This document shows, one piece after another, positions 8,157 through 17,838 of a stretch of DNA of 64,000 nt (its first letter is position 1; every line of letters begins with the position of its first letter). The notes under the pieces are model-generated. The model was not told where the DNA came from, ran no database searches, and worked only from the letters and a program-made list of their open reading frames with translations. The stretch is from positions 109,546 to 173,545 of the forward strand of contig NZ_STGE01000017.1 of assembly GCF_005222675.1 (NCBI RefSeq), read 5' to 3'. The DNA is from Mycolicibacterium sp. CR10. Its GTDB lineage: Bacteria; Actinomycetota; Actinomycetes; Mycobacteriales; Mycobacteriaceae. Both the position numbers and the translations under genes were made by a program.

Positions 8157-8460
8157 TGAGGTGCTGCCGCGTCGGCAGAGCCGACCGCGCGCTGTTGGTG
8201 TGCGGACCCGGGCTCGGGGTGGCGATCGCCGCCAACAAGGTTGCCGGCGTTCGTGCCGTCACCGCGCATGACAGCTTCTCGGTCGAGCGCGCCGCGCTGA
8301 GCAACAACGCCCAGGTGCTGTGCTTCGGCCAGCGAGTGACGTCGGCATCGAACTCGCGCGACGGTTGGCGGGTGAATGGATCGGATACGAGTTCGATCCG
8401 CAGTCCGCGTCGGCACAGAAGGTCATTGCGATCACCGGGTACGAACCGCAGCACGCCTGA
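8157..8460 (+). pseudogene. rpiB-type isomerase remnant (5' truncated and frameshifted)
   Basis: From about 8172 a frame reads [20 protein letters not shown] and continues through [25 protein letters not shown] and CFGQRV. This is the C-terminal half of a RpiB/LacAB-type sugar phosphate isomerase, the subgroup resembling mycobacterial tetrulose-4-phosphate isomerases. The reading then breaks near 8339-8340. Two extra bases, or one missing, shift it, and homology resumes at 8341 ([13 protein letters not shown]…[13 protein letters not shown]) to a stop at 8458-8460. The first 60 or so residues, including the N-terminal active-site Asp, are absent, and the conserved CGTG motif reads CGPG. Truncation, frameshift and motif change together mark it as dead. 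Its position after the SDR gene suggests the isomerase once belonged to this operon. Confidence 0.82.
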
Positions 8461-8486
8461 GACCGCTCATGGCATAGCATCTCGCC

Positions 8487-9716
8487 GTGAGCTTGCCACG
8501 CGACCCGGAACTGGAGCGGCGGCTCGGCACCTTCGACACCGTGACGATCGGGCTCGGATCGATGGTCGGGGCGGGCATCTTCGTCGCGCTCGCACCCGCC
8601 GCCGCGGCCTCCGGCTCCGGTCTTCTGATCGGCCTCGGGATCGCGGCGGTCGTCGCGATCTGCAATGCGATGTCGTCGGCCCGATTGGCCGCCCGTTACC
8701 CGCAGTCCGGCGGTACCTACGTCTACGGCCGCGAGCGCCTCGGCCCGTTCTGGGGCCACACCGCGGGGTGGAGCTTCATCGTCGGCAAGACCGCATCCTG
8801 CGCGGCGATGGCGTTGACGGTGGGCCTCTACGCCTGGCCGGCGCACGCGCACGCAGTGGCGGTCGGGTGTGTGGTGGCCCTGACGGCATTGAGCTACGCA
8901 GGCATTCAGAAGTCCGCGCTCCTCACCAAGGTCATCGTCGCGGTGGTGCTGGCCGTGCTGGCCATGGTGTGCGTCGTCGTCCTCGGCTTCGGGGACGTCG
9001 ACGGGTCCCGGTTGACGGTCGGGCGCGACGTCGCCGCATACGGCGTCCTTCAGGCGGCGGGCCTGCTGTTCTTCGCCTTCGCCGGCTATGCGCGCATCGC
9101 CACTCTCGGCGAGGAGGTCCGCGATCCCGCCACGACCATCCCCCGCGCGACCCGGATCTCCCTCGGGCTCGCCCTGGTCGTCTACGTGCTGGTCGCCACC
9201 GCGGTGCTCGCGCAGCTGGGTAGCGCCGGGCTGGCCTCGGCGAGTGCGCCGCTGTCGGAAGCGGTTCGCGCAGCGGGCTTTCCGGCCCTCGTACCCGTCG
9301 TTACCGTCGGCGCGGCGGTCGGTGCGCTGGGATCGCTGCTGGCGCTGCTGCTCGGGGTGTCGCGGACGACGCTGGCGATGGCCCGCGACCATCACCTGCC
9401 GCATGCCCTCGCGGCCGTTCACCCCCGTCACGGCACACCGCACCGCGCGGAGGTGACGGTGGGCGTCGTGGTGGCGTTGGCCACCGCCGTCGCCGATGTC
9501 CGCAGTGCGATCGGGTTCTCGTCGTTCGGGGTGCTGCTGTACTACGCGATCGCCAACGCGTCGGCGCTGACGTTGGGGACGCGTCGGCTGCTGCCCGCGA
9601 TCGGCCTGATCGGATGCCTGACGCTGGCGTTCACGCTCCCCTGGGCGTCGGTGCTGGCCGGAACGGCGGTGGTGCTGATCGGCATGATCGCCTACGCCTA
9701 CGGCCGGAACCGGTGA
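8487..9716 (+). CDS. APC-superfamily amino acid permease
   Basis: A 409-residue transporter with about 12 hydrophobic segments. The first helix pattern [19 protein letters not shown] (about residues 22-40) is the unwound TM1 motif of the amino acid-polyamine-organocation family. [20 protein letters not shown] near 67-86 and [20 protein letters not shown] near 193-212 are the matching TM2 and TM6 loop blocks. The protein is short by about 40-60 residues at the C-terminus compared with many relatives. The substrate is likely a cationic or neutral amino acid but cannot be specified. GTG start. Its 3' end overlaps the convergent kdpE gene by 19 bases. Confidence 0.82.
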   Translation: MSLPRDPELERRLGTFDTVTIGLGSMVGAGIFVALAPAAAASGSGLLIGLGIAAVVAICNAMSSARLAARYPQSGGTYVYGRERLGPFWGHTAGWSFIVGKTASCAAMALTVGLYAWPAHAHAVAVGCVVALTALSYAGIQKSALLTKVIVAVVLAVLAMVCVVVLGFGDVDGSRLTVGRDVAAYGVLQAAGLLFFAFAGYARIATLGEEVRDPATTIPRATRISLGLALVVYVLVATAVLAQLGSAGLASASAPLSEAVRAAGFPALVPVVTVGAAVGALGSLLALLLGVSRTTLAMARDHHLPHALAAVHPRHGTPHRAEVTVGVVVALATAVADVRSAIGFSSFGVLLYYAIANASALTLGTRRLLPAIGLIGCLTLAFTLPWASVLAGTAVVLIGMIAYAYGRNR

Positions 9717-10375
9717 CCCATGCCGGATTCGGTCAACAGGTGGACGGGGTGGGACGGGTCGTCCTCGAGCTTGCGCCGCAGTTGTGCGAGGTACACGCGA
9801 AGGTAGTGCGTGGATTTCGCGTACGTCGGTCCCCACACCTCGGTGAGCAGCTGTTCCCGGCTGACGAGCTTGCCGCTGTTGCGCACCAGGATCTCCAGCA
9901 TGCCCCACTCGGTCGGGGTGAGATGTACTTCCCTGCCGTTCTTGGTGACGGTCTTGGTCGCCAGATCGACGGTGAATGAGGATGTCTCGATCACCGGCTC
10001 ATTGGTGTCACCGGTCGAGGAGCGGCGTACCGCCGCCCGAAGCCGGGCCAGAAACTCGTCCATCCCAAAGGGTTTGGTGACGTAGTCGTCTGCTCCCGCG
10101 TCCAGTGCCTCCACCTTGTCCAGGGTGTCGGCGCGGGCGGAGAGCACGATGATCGGTGCCGTCAGCCAGCCGCGCAGCCCCTCGAGGACCTCGATACCGC
10201 TCATGTCCGGCAACCCGAGACCCAGCACCACGACGTCAGGCCGGTGCCCCGCTGCGGCGCGTAACGCCTCCGCGCCGGTGGCCGCGGTGACGACGTCGTA
10301 GCCGCGCACGGACAGGTTGATGCGCAGCGCCCGCAGAATCTGTGGTTCATCGTCGATCACGAGCACCCGGGTCAT
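9698..10375 (-). CDS. kdpE: KdpE response regulator with Gly in place of the phosphoacceptor Asp
   Basis: An OmpR-family regulator of 225 residues that normally activates kdpFABC when KdpD phosphorylates it. The receiver keeps the acidic pair (IDDEP, residues 8-9), the switch Ser (VLSAR) and the Lys (VTKPFG). The C-terminal winged helix (residues about 125-225, ending in the YLRVYLAQLRRKLE helix) is intact. The expected phosphoacceptor motif LDLGLPD reads LGLGLPD, with Gly at residue 52, exactly the position of Asp52 in E. coli KdpE. The codon is GGT at 10220-10222 on the minus strand, one transition away from GAT. If real, the protein cannot be phosphorylated in the usual way. Its ATG overlaps the kdpD stop by four bases. 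Confidence 0.92.
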   Translation of the reverse strand: MTRVLVIDDEPQILRALRINLSVRGYDVVTAATGAEALRAAAGHRPDVVVLGLGLPDMSGIEVLEGLRGWLTAPIIVLSARADTLDKVEALDAGADDYVTKPFGMDEFLARLRAAVRRSSTGDTNEPVIETSSFTVDLATKTVTKNGREVHLTPTEWGMLEILVRNSGKLVSREQLLTEVWGPTYAKSTHYLRVYLAQLRRKLEDDPSHPVHLLTESGMGHRFRP

Positions 10376-12948
10376 GCGTCGTGCTCCTGCGGCGCGGCCA
10401 GGTCGATCTCCACCGTCAACCCACCGCCGGGGGTGTCACCCACAGTGATCGTGCCGTCCATCGCCTCGACGAATCCGCGTGCGACCGAGAGTCCGAGCCC
10501 GACGCCGCTGGTGTTGTCCTGGTCGCCGAGACGCTGGAACGCACCGAACATCTGCTCTTCGCTGCCGCGGGTGATGCCGGGGCCCTCGTCGGCAACAGCG
10601 ATCAGTACCCGGGCGCCGACCCGCCCGGCGGTGACGCGCACCGGACCGTCCGGCGCGTACCGCAGCGCGTTGTCGATCAGGATGGCCAACACGCGTTCGA
10701 GCAGCCCGCCGTCGGCCAGCACCATCTCATCGCCCACGTCGATCTTCACCCGATCCAGTTCCGCGCGGCCATAACCCGTGAGGCCCCTGCTGATACCGAG
10801 CAAGGCCCGCTGCACGGTTTCCTCGAGGTACACCCGCCGCATGTCCGGTCGCACGACACCGGCGGCCAGCCGGGAGGAGTCGAGCAGATTGCCGACCAAC
10901 GCGGTGAGCTGATCGATCGACTCCTCGACGGTGGCCAGCAGCTCAGCGGTGTCCTTCTCGGAGAACGCCACGTCGTCGCTGCGCAGGCTGGACACCGCGG
11001 CTTTCGCCGCGGCAAGGGGGGTGCGAAGGTCGTGGCTGACGGCGGCGAGCAGCGAGCGCCGCAGCTCGTCCGCCTTGGCGATCGTCTCCGCCTCGCTGGC
11101 TTCCAGGGTGAGCTCGCGTTGCTTGACCAGCCCCGCGGCCTGCTTGGCGACCGCGCTGAGCACCCGTCGGTCACGCGCGGGCAACGTGTTTCCCGCGAGC
11201 AGCAACCAGAACTCGTCGTCGCCGACTTCGATTGCCGTGTCGGCAGTTTCGACGGTGACACACGGATCCTCGCCGACGCAGCCGACGATGGCCCCGACGT
11301 CGCCGGTCATGCGCAGCAGGCTCACGGCGCGCTGGGAGTACGTTCTCCGGACCTTCTCGAGCAACGCGTCGAGGTCGGCTCCTCGCAGAATCGAGCCGGC
11401 GAAGAGCGCGAGCAACTCGGCCTCCTGCGACGCCCGGCGGGCCTCCCGGGTGCGGCTGACGGAGCCGTCGACCAGCGCCGCGACGGCGACGGCCACCATG
11501 AACAGGACCACGATGGTGATCGCGCTGTCGGGGTCGGCGATGGTGAAGGTGTGACGGGGGTCGACGAGGAAGTAGTTCAACAGCAGACCGGACAGCACCG
11601 CAGACAGCGCGGCCGGGGCAACGCCGCCGAGCAGGGCGACGACGAGCACGCCGATGAAGAACACGGCACTTTCGCCGCTGACCCCGAGGAAAGGATCGAT
11701 CAGTCCGACGATGAGCGCGCAGATCGCGGAAGGCACGAGGACCGCCGCCAACCACGACGCCAGGTGACGGTGCCGCGGTGTCAACGCCGACCACCGAAAG
11801 CCCTGTGCGGCTTCCGGATGGGTGACCATGTGCACGTCGATCTTCTCGGACTGCTGGACGACAGCGGCTCCGATGCCCTCGTCGAAGATCCGTGCCCAGC
11901 GGGAGCGCCGGGAGGTGCCGAGCACCAACTGGGTGGCGTTCATCTCCCGCGCGAAGTCCAACAACGCGGTGGGTACGTCATCGCCGACCACGGTGTGCAG
12001 CGTGGCGCCCAGGCTTGTCGCGAGCTCCCGAACCTTGCCCATGTGGGGCGCGGCCACACCCGACAATCCGTCACCCCGGATGACGTGCACCACCATCAGT
12101 TCCGCGCTGGACTTCGACGCGATCCGGGATGCCCTGCGCACCAGGGTTTCCGACTCCGGGCCGCCGGTGACCGAGACGACGACGCGTTCGCGGGCCTCCC
12201 AGGTGTCGGTGATGCTGTTCTCTTCGCGATATTTCGCCAGGGCCGCATCGACCTGATCGGCCAGCCACAGTAGCGCCAACTCCCGAAGTGCGGTCAGGTT
12301 GCCCCGGCGAAAGTAGTTGGACAGCGCGGCATCGATACGCTCGGGCGCGTAGACGTTGCCGTGAGAGAGTCTGCGCTGCAGCGCCTCCGGGGCGATGTCC
12401 ACCAACTCGATCTGATCGGCGGCGCGCACCACCTCGTCGGGCACCTTCTCCTGCTGCTCGATCCCGGTGATCTGGGTGACGACGTCGTTGAGGCTTTCCA
12501 GGTGCTGCACGTTGACCGTGGTGACCACGGTGATCCCGGCGTCGAGCAGCTCCTCGACGTCCTGCCAGCGTTTGACGTTCTTGCTGCCCGGGGTGTTGGT
12601 GTGGGCCAGCTCGTCGACGAGCACCACCTGCGGCCGACGAGCCAGCACCGCGGGCACGTCGAGTTCGAGGAATCGACTGCCGCGGTATGAGATCCAGCGG
12701 GGCGGGACGATCTCGATGCCGTCGAGCAGTTCGGCGGTCTTCTTGCGGCCGTGTGTCTCCACCACCCCGGCGACCAGATCGGTGCCCCGCTCGAGCCGCC
12801 GGTGCGCCTCGCCGAGCATCGCGAACGTCTTGCCGACGCCGGGAGCTGCGCCCAGATAGATGCGCAGCTCCCCGCGTTTCGGCTTGTGGCTACCTGGTTC
12901 CGGTGACACCGGATCAGCCGGTCGCCGGGTACTGCTCGTCGAGGGCAA
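10372..12948 (-). CDS. kdpD: KdpD sensor histidine kinase
   Basis: An 858-residue kinase with complete KdpD architecture. The N-terminal KdpD domain has Walker A GAAPGVGKT (about residues 33-41) and VLVDELAHTN. A universal-stress-like domain follows at about 250-370, then four membrane helices at about 390-500, a GAF-like region at about 515-620, the HisKA box AVSHDLRTPLA with His639, and the HATPase N, G1 and G2 boxes (NALRYAPDG, DEGPGI, GVGLGLSVARGF). It senses potassium limitation and turgor or ionic signals and phosphorylates KdpE. All catalytic residues are present, unlike in its partner. The TTG start at 12948 overlaps kdpC by 35 bases; a GTG at 12909, four bases after the kdpC stop, is an equally good start. 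Confidence 0.93.
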   Translation of the reverse strand: MPSTSSTRRPADPVSPEPGSHKPKRGELRIYLGAAPGVGKTFAMLGEAHRRLERGTDLVAGVVETHGRKKTAELLDGIEIVPPRWISYRGSRFLELDVPAVLARRPQVVLVDELAHTNTPGSKNVKRWQDVEELLDAGITVVTTVNVQHLESLNDVVTQITGIEQQEKVPDEVVRAADQIELVDIAPEALQRRLSHGNVYAPERIDAALSNYFRRGNLTALRELALLWLADQVDAALAKYREENSITDTWEARERVVVSVTGGPESETLVRRASRIASKSSAELMVVHVIRGDGLSGVAAPHMGKVRELATSLGATLHTVVGDDVPTALLDFAREMNATQLVLGTSRRSRWARIFDEGIGAAVVQQSEKIDVHMVTHPEAAQGFRWSALTPRHRHLASWLAAVLVPSAICALIVGLIDPFLGVSGESAVFFIGVLVVALLGGVAPAALSAVLSGLLLNYFLVDPRHTFTIADPDSAITIVVLFMVAVAVAALVDGSVSRTREARRASQEAELLALFAGSILRGADLDALLEKVRRTYSQRAVSLLRMTGDVGAIVGCVGEDPCVTVETADTAIEVGDDEFWLLLAGNTLPARDRRVLSAVAKQAAGLVKQRELTLEASEAETIAKADELRRSLLAAVSHDLRTPLAAAKAAVSSLRSDDVAFSEKDTAELLATVEESIDQLTALVGNLLDSSRLAAGVVRPDMRRVYLEETVQRALLGISRGLTGYGRAELDRVKIDVGDEMVLADGGLLERVLAILIDNALRYAPDGPVRVTAGRVGARVLIAVADEGPGITRGSEEQMFGAFQRLGDQDNTSGVGLGLSVARGFVEAMDGTITVGDTPGGGLTVEIDLAAPQEHDA

Positions 12949-13822
12949 TGTTCAGTTCCAGCACGTTGACCCTCGGCTCCCCCAGGATCCCCAGCGTGCG
13001 GCCGTCCTGATGGTCGTCGACGACGGTCCGGATCTGCTCCGGCGACACCCCGCGCGCCTTCGCGACACGAGTGATCTGCAGATCGGCGTAGGCCGGCGAG
13101 ATATGCGGGTCGAGTCCACTGCCGCTGGCTGTCACCGCGTCTGCGGGCACCTGCGATTCTGCGGGAGCATTGCCCCGGACGGGCAGGATCTGGCCGGCGC
13201 TGTAGTCCTCTCCGAACTTCGCGCACTCGACCCGCACCCCCTCGTAGACGTCCACGAACGGAGTGGAGACGGTGTCGCACGGCTCGTTGACGCTGACCAC
13301 TCTGGTCGGGTCGACGACATTGCCCTTGGCGTCGCGGGGGCCGAAGACCGACAGCACCGCGCCGACGCCGCCGCCGGTGCAGAAAGGCCGCAACCCGTCC
13401 ACACCTTCCAGTTCGCCGATCGCCTTGCTCCGCGAGCAGACCAGGGTGAGCAGGCTGGACTTTGCGCCGTTGTCGTCCTCCGGCAACGCCGGGTCACCGA
13501 GGGTGTCGACGATGCTCTCCGGGCCCAGGTTGCTGGCGCTGGTGGCCAACGGGTCGTAGCCGTCCCCGGCCGCCGACGGCCGGCTTTGGAAATACTGCGG
13601 CAGCGGGTTGCCGTCGGCGTCGGTGAACGACTGCCCGATCAAGCTGCTGCCCACCGGCCGTCCGTTGGCGTCGATGATCGAGCCGTCGGCCTTGGCGCTC
13701 AGGCCGGGAATCTGCGCCACCAGCCAGATGAACACCGGGTACGCGACCCCCACGATGACGGTGAGGACCAGCAGCAGACGCAGTGCCGCCCAGTGTTGGC
13801 GGAGAAGGTTGGAGATATTCAT
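12914..13822 (-). CDS. kdpC: KdpC subunit of potassium-transporting ATPase, with a cysteine-containing insertion
   Basis: The single-pass subunit that stabilises the KdpA-KdpB complex. A transmembrane helix spans residues about 12-35. The conserved GRPVGSSLIGQSF and QYFQSRPSA blocks follow, and the C-terminus has VTASGSGLDPHISPAYA and VNVLELNIALD. At 302 residues it is far longer than the roughly 190 of E. coli KdpC. The extra length lies between about residues 105 and 222 and holds all four cysteines of the protein (129, 148, 182, 200), placed outside the membrane where they could form disulfides. It begins one base after the kdpB stop. Confidence 0.93.
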   Translation of the reverse strand: MNISNLLRQHWAALRLLLVLTVIVGVAYPVFIWLVAQIPGLSAKADGSIIDANGRPVGSSLIGQSFTDADGNPLPQYFQSRPSAAGDGYDPLATSASNLGPESIVDTLGDPALPEDDNGAKSSLLTLVCSRSKAIGELEGVDGLRPFCTGGGVGAVLSVFGPRDAKGNVVDPTRVVSVNEPCDTVSTPFVDVYEGVRVECAKFGEDYSAGQILPVRGNAPAESQVPADAVTASGSGLDPHISPAYADLQITRVAKARGVSPEQIRTVVDDHQDGRTLGILGEPRVNVLELNIALDEQYPATG

Positions 13823-13823
13823 G

Positions 13824-15968
13824 TCACATTCCTGGGAAGAGTTGGACGACCAGATCGATCAGCTTGATGCCGATGAACGGCGCGATGATGCCGCCGAGAC
13901 CGTAGACCGACAGGTTGCGGCTCAACAGCTTTGACGCGCTACTCGGCGTGTAACGGACACCCCGCAGAGCGAGCGGGATCAGCGCCACGATGACCACGGC
14001 GTTGAAGATGACTGCGGACAGGATCGCCGACTGCGGGCTGTGCAGCCGCATGACGTTGAGCAGGTCCAGTCCGGGGAACAGGCCCACGAACAACGCCGGG
14101 ATGATCGCGAAGTACTTCGCGATGTCGTTGGCGATCGAGAAGGTGGTCAGCGCTCCGCGCGTGATGAGCAACTGCTTGCCGATCTCGACGATCTCGATCA
14201 ACTTGGTGGGGTCGGAATCGAGATCGACCATGTTTCCGGCCTCTTTGGCCGCCGACGTTCCGGAGTTCATCGCCACGCCGACGTCGGCCTGGGCCAGAGC
14301 GGGCGCGTCGTTGGTGCCGTCGCCGGTCATCGCGACGAGCTTGCCGCCCGCCTGCTCCTTCTTGATCAGCGCCATTTTGTCTTCGGGCGTGGCCTCGGCG
14401 AGGAAGTCGTCGACACCGGCTTCATCGGCGATCGCCTTGGCGGTCATCGGGTTGTCGCCGGTGATCATCACCGTCCGGATTCCCATCCGACGCATCTCGT
14501 CGAAGCGTTCCCGCATGCCCTGCTTGACAACATCCTTGAGGTGAATGACACCGAGCATCCTCGGTGTGCCATCGAGGATTTCGGCGACGGCGAGCGGGGT
14601 GCCGCCCGCGGCGGAGATGCCGTCGACGATGTCACCGAGCTGCATCGACACTTGGCCGCCGCTGTTGCGGACCCAGTCGGCGACCGAGCCTGCCGCGCCC
14701 TTGCGGAGTTGGTGTCCGTCGATATCGACACCGGACATCCTGGTGGTGGCGGAGAACTCGACCCAGGTGGCGTGGGCCAGCTCACCGGGGGTCCGGGCGC
14801 GCAGGCCGTACTGCTGTTTGGCGAACACCACGATCGAGCGGCCCTCGGGGGTTTCGTCGGCGAGGCTGGACAGCTGTGCAGCGTCGGCGAGTTGTTCTTC
14901 GGTGACCCCATCCAGCGGCACGAAGGCAGCCGCCTGCCGATTGCCGAGCGTGATGGTGCCGGTCTTGTCGAGCAGCAGGGTGTTGACGTCCCCTGCGGCC
15001 TCCACGGCGCGGCCGGACATGGCCAACACGTTGCGCTGCACCAACCGGTCCATGCCGGCGATCCCGATGGCGCTCAGCAGGGCACCGATCGTCGTCGGGA
15101 TCAGGCAGACCAGCAGGGCGACCATGACGATGCCGCTGATGCCGTTCGCGTTGAGCGCCAACGTATCCGCGACTCCGGGGTTGTTGGCCTTCGAGTAGAT
15201 CGCCAGCGGCTGCAGGGTCGCGACGGCGAAGACGAAGATGATCGTCAACGACGCAAGCAGGATGTTCAGCGCGATCTCGTTGGGTGTCTTCTGCCGGTTG
15301 GCGCCCTCGACGAGAGCGATCATCCGGTCGATGAAACTCTCGCCGGGCTTCTGCGTGATCTTCACGACGATGCGGTCCGACAACACGGTGGTGCCGCCGG
15401 TGACCGCGGACCGGTCGCCGCCGGATTCCCGGATCACCGGCGCGGACTCGCCGGTGATGGCCGACTCATCGACCGAGGCAATGCCTTCCACGACGTCGCC
15501 GTCGCCGGGGATCACCTGACCCGCCTCGACCACCACGACATCTCCGAGCTGCAGCAGCGGGGCGCCGACCTCTTCCTCCCGGATCGGTGCGCCCGGCTTC
15601 CAGTCGACGAGTCGCCTGGCCATGGTGGCGGTCTTGGTTTTCCGCAGCGATTCGGCTTGCGCCTTGCCGCGGCCTTCGGCGACGGCTTCGGCGACGTTGG
15701 CGAACACCACGGTGAGCCAGAGCCAGACGACGATCAGCCAGCCGAACCACGACGGGTCGACCAGCGCCAGCACGGTTGCCCACACCGCGCCGATCTCCAC
15801 GATGAACATCACGGGGTTGCGCCACAACGTGCGGGGGTCGAGCTTGGCCAGCGCGCTCGGCAGCGACTTCCACAGCATCTTGGGATCCAGCAGACCACCC
15901 TGGATCTTGTTGGACGACTTGGGAGCCGAGTGCTTTCGCGCCGCGGCGTCGATGGTGGTGACGGACAT
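13824..15968 (-). CDS. kdpB: KdpB, P-type ATPase catalytic subunit of the potassium pump
   Basis: A 714-residue P-type ATPase that hydrolyses ATP to drive high-affinity potassium uptake through KdpA. Visible motifs are ITGESAP (actuator loop, about residue 188), DKTGT with the phosphorylated Asp at residue 334, and [16 protein letters not shown] (about residue 550), with membrane helices before and after. All catalytic residues are intact. The N-terminus is somewhat longer than in E. coli. The start codon shares one base with the kdpA stop, and kdpC follows after one base, so the subunits are coupled in the order F-A-B-C. Confidence 0.96.
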   Translation of the reverse strand: MSVTTIDAAARKHSAPKSSNKIQGGLLDPKMLWKSLPSALAKLDPRTLWRNPVMFIVEIGAVWATVLALVDPSWFGWLIVVWLWLTVVFANVAEAVAEGRGKAQAESLRKTKTATMARRLVDWKPGAPIREEEVGAPLLQLGDVVVVEAGQVIPGDGDVVEGIASVDESAITGESAPVIRESGGDRSAVTGGTTVLSDRIVVKITQKPGESFIDRMIALVEGANRQKTPNEIALNILLASLTIIFVFAVATLQPLAIYSKANNPGVADTLALNANGISGIVMVALLVCLIPTTIGALLSAIGIAGMDRLVQRNVLAMSGRAVEAAGDVNTLLLDKTGTITLGNRQAAAFVPLDGVTEEQLADAAQLSSLADETPEGRSIVVFAKQQYGLRARTPGELAHATWVEFSATTRMSGVDIDGHQLRKGAAGSVADWVRNSGGQVSMQLGDIVDGISAAGGTPLAVAEILDGTPRMLGVIHLKDVVKQGMRERFDEMRRMGIRTVMITGDNPMTAKAIADEAGVDDFLAEATPEDKMALIKKEQAGGKLVAMTGDGTNDAPALAQADVGVAMNSGTSAAKEAGNMVDLDSDPTKLIEIVEIGKQLLITRGALTTFSIANDIAKYFAIIPALFVGLFPGLDLLNVMRLHSPQSAILSAVIFNAVVIVALIPLALRGVRYTPSSASKLLSRNLSVYGLGGIIAPFIGIKLIDLVVQLFPGM

Positions 15969-17662
15969 CAGTGGATTCCTTCAGCGAGAGGCCCGAGCGC
16001 GAGCATGGGCAGGAAGGTCAGAGCGACCAGGATCAGCGTCACGCCGGCGACCATGCCGACGAACTGCGGTCGGTGGGTGGGCAGCGTGCCGATAGAGGGT
16101 GGTGTCTTCCCCTGCTGGGCAAAAGAACCCGCGAGCGCGAGCACAAGGATGATCGGCAGGAACCGCCCGAACACCATGGCCAGGCCCAGCGCCGTGTTGT
16201 ACCAGTCGGTGTTCACGGTGATACCGGCGAACGCCGAGCCGTTGTTGTTGCCTGCGGAGGTGAACGCGTACAACACCTCCGACAGGCCGTGCGGTCCGGT
16301 GTTCAGCATGCCGGCCCGCTGGCCGGGCATCGCCATCGCGATTGCGGTGCCCGTCAGCACGATCAACGGAGTCACCAGGAAATAGGCTGCCGCCAGCTTG
16401 ATCTCACGCGGGGTGATCTTCTTGCCGAGATACTCGGGCGTGCGCCCGACCATCAGACCGGCGACGAAGACGGTGATGATCGCCAGGATCAGCATCCCGT
16501 ACAGACCGGAGCCCACGCCGCCGGGCGCGACCTCACCGAGCTGCATGTTGAACAGCGTCATCATGCCGCCGAGGCTGGTGTAGGAGTCGTGGAACGAGTT
16601 CACCGCTCCGGTCGACGTCAGCGTGGTGGCGTCGGCGAACACCGCCGAGTTGGCAACGCCGAAGCGCTGTTCCACACCCTCCATGGCCGCACCGATCGCG
16701 GTCGGGACCGTGCCGTGGGCCTGCAGTTGGAACAACAGCATCAGGCTGACACTCAGGGTGGCGATCGAACCCATCACGGCCACGATCGCTAGTCCTTGAT
16801 TGCGCCCCTTCCTGCCGCTGTCCACCATGCGGCCGAAGGTGCGTGGCAGTGAGAACGGAATCAGAAGCAGCAGGAAGATCTCCACCCAGTTCGTCCAGGT
16901 GTTCGGGTTCTCGAACGGGTGCGACGAGTTCGCGTTGAAGAAGCCGCCGCCGTTGGTGCCGAGTTCCTTGATGACTTCCTGGCTGGCGACCGGGCCACCC
17001 GGAATCGTCTGCTGCGCACCGGCGATCGTGTTCACGACCTGGTCGTGCAGGGCGAAGTTCTGGATCACACCGCCGGCGATCAGGATGATTGCACCGATGA
17101 TGGAAAGGGGCAGCAGGATGCGGATGGTGCCGCGCACCAGGTCGACCCAGAAGTTGCCCAGCTCGCCGGTGTTGCGGCGGGCGAGCCCCCGCACGAAGGC
17201 CATGGCGACGGCCATGCCGACCGCGGCGGAGACGAAGTTCTGCACCGCCAACCCGGCCATCTGCACCAGGTGGCCCTGGGTGGACTCACCGGAGTAGGCC
17301 TGCCAGTTGGTGTTGGTGACGAAGCTGACCGCGGTGTTCCAGGCCAGGGCCGGCGTCATCGGGGTGCCGGGGTCGTTGAGGTGCAGGGGGAGCCTGCCCT
17401 GCACCAGTTGCAAAGTGAACAGGAACAGGATGCTGATCGCCGAGAAGGCGAGCACGCTGCGGGCGTAGGCACCCCAGGTCTGTTCCGCCTTGGGGTCCGC
17501 GCCGATCAACCGGTAGATGACTTTCTCACCGCCGAGGTGCTTCTCGGTGCTGTAGACGCGGTACATGTAGTCGCCGAGTGGAACGTGAACGGCGGCCAGG
17601 GCGACGATGAGTGAAACGAGAAACAAGATGGGGGCTGTGTCCCCAGTAAGGTCTGTGCTCAC
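15968..17662 (-). CDS. kdpA: KdpA, potassium channel-like subunit
   Basis: A 564-residue polytopic protein related to Trk/K+ channels, which binds and translocates potassium. The selectivity-filter-like segments are readable as [12 protein letters not shown] (about residue 115), [20 protein letters not shown] (about 230) and [13 protein letters not shown] (about 470). About ten hydrophobic helices are present. The GTG start overlaps the kdpF stop by one base. Confidence 0.96.
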   Translation of the reverse strand: MSTDLTGDTAPILFLVSLIVALAAVHVPLGDYMYRVYSTEKHLGGEKVIYRLIGADPKAEQTWGAYARSVLAFSAISILFLFTLQLVQGRLPLHLNDPGTPMTPALAWNTAVSFVTNTNWQAYSGESTQGHLVQMAGLAVQNFVSAAVGMAVAMAFVRGLARRNTGELGNFWVDLVRGTIRILLPLSIIGAIILIAGGVIQNFALHDQVVNTIAGAQQTIPGGPVASQEVIKELGTNGGGFFNANSSHPFENPNTWTNWVEIFLLLLIPFSLPRTFGRMVDSGRKGRNQGLAIVAVMGSIATLSVSLMLLFQLQAHGTVPTAIGAAMEGVEQRFGVANSAVFADATTLTSTGAVNSFHDSYTSLGGMMTLFNMQLGEVAPGGVGSGLYGMLILAIITVFVAGLMVGRTPEYLGKKITPREIKLAAAYFLVTPLIVLTGTAIAMAMPGQRAGMLNTGPHGLSEVLYAFTSAGNNNGSAFAGITVNTDWYNTALGLAMVFGRFLPIILVLALAGSFAQQGKTPPSIGTLPTHRPQFVGMVAGVTLILVALTFLPMLALGPLAEGIH

Positions 17663-17751
17663 TAGAACCTCTCCGGGAAGAGCAGGGCGGCGAAGAGAAA
17701 CACGGCGATGAGGATCGCCAGCACGAGGCCGACGATGTTGTCGTAGCTCAC
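17662..17751 (-). CDS. kdpF: KdpF, small accessory membrane subunit
   Basis: A 29-residue single-helix peptide ([19 protein letters not shown] then AALLFPERF). The conserved N-I-V-G-L start and the FPERF end are diagnostic of KdpF, which stabilises the KdpABC complex. The GTG start at 17751 overlaps the stop of a 27-residue ORF upstream by four bases (GTGA), and its TAG overlaps the kdpA start by one base. Confidence 0.92.
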   Translation of the reverse strand: MSYDNIVGLVLAILIAVFLFAALLFPERF

Positions 17752-17831
17752 AGCCGCTCGACCAACTTCTGCACCAGGCCGAGCAGGGCGAATATCGCCA
17801 CCGTCAGCACGGTGTAGATGACAACTGACAT
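17748..17831 (-). CDS. 27-residue membrane peptide, first gene of the kdp operon
   Basis: An ATG at 17831 with GGGAG six bases upstream opens a 27-codon frame encoding a peptide of hydrophobic character ([19 protein letters not shown], then QKLVERL). It forms one membrane helix with a charged C-terminus and ends in a GTGA overlap with kdpF. The ribosome binding site, the tight coupling and the helix make it a credible gene. It is not KdpF itself. A role in the Kdp complex or in its translation is inference. Confidence 0.72.
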   Translation of the reverse strand: MSVVIYTVLTVAIFALLGLVQKLVERL

Positions 17832-17838
17832 GGGTTCT

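Noticed and set aside
2465..8460. Sulfoquinovose sulfo-transketolase pathway
   Set aside because: Split transketolase and an RpiB-like isomerase are shared with it, but no sulfosugar-specific enzyme or sulfonate exporter is visible. Kept only as one possibility to test.
10342..12273. 643-codon open frame on the plus strand opposite kdpD
   Set aside because: It is a composition artefact of GC-rich codons. Its translation is low-complexity and Arg/Gly/Asp-rich, whereas the minus strand gives the complete KdpD domain series.
14040..16385. 781-codon open frame on the plus strand across kdpB and kdpA
   Set aside because: Shadow of two well-supported genes; the translation has no domain and abnormal His/Arg/Asp content.
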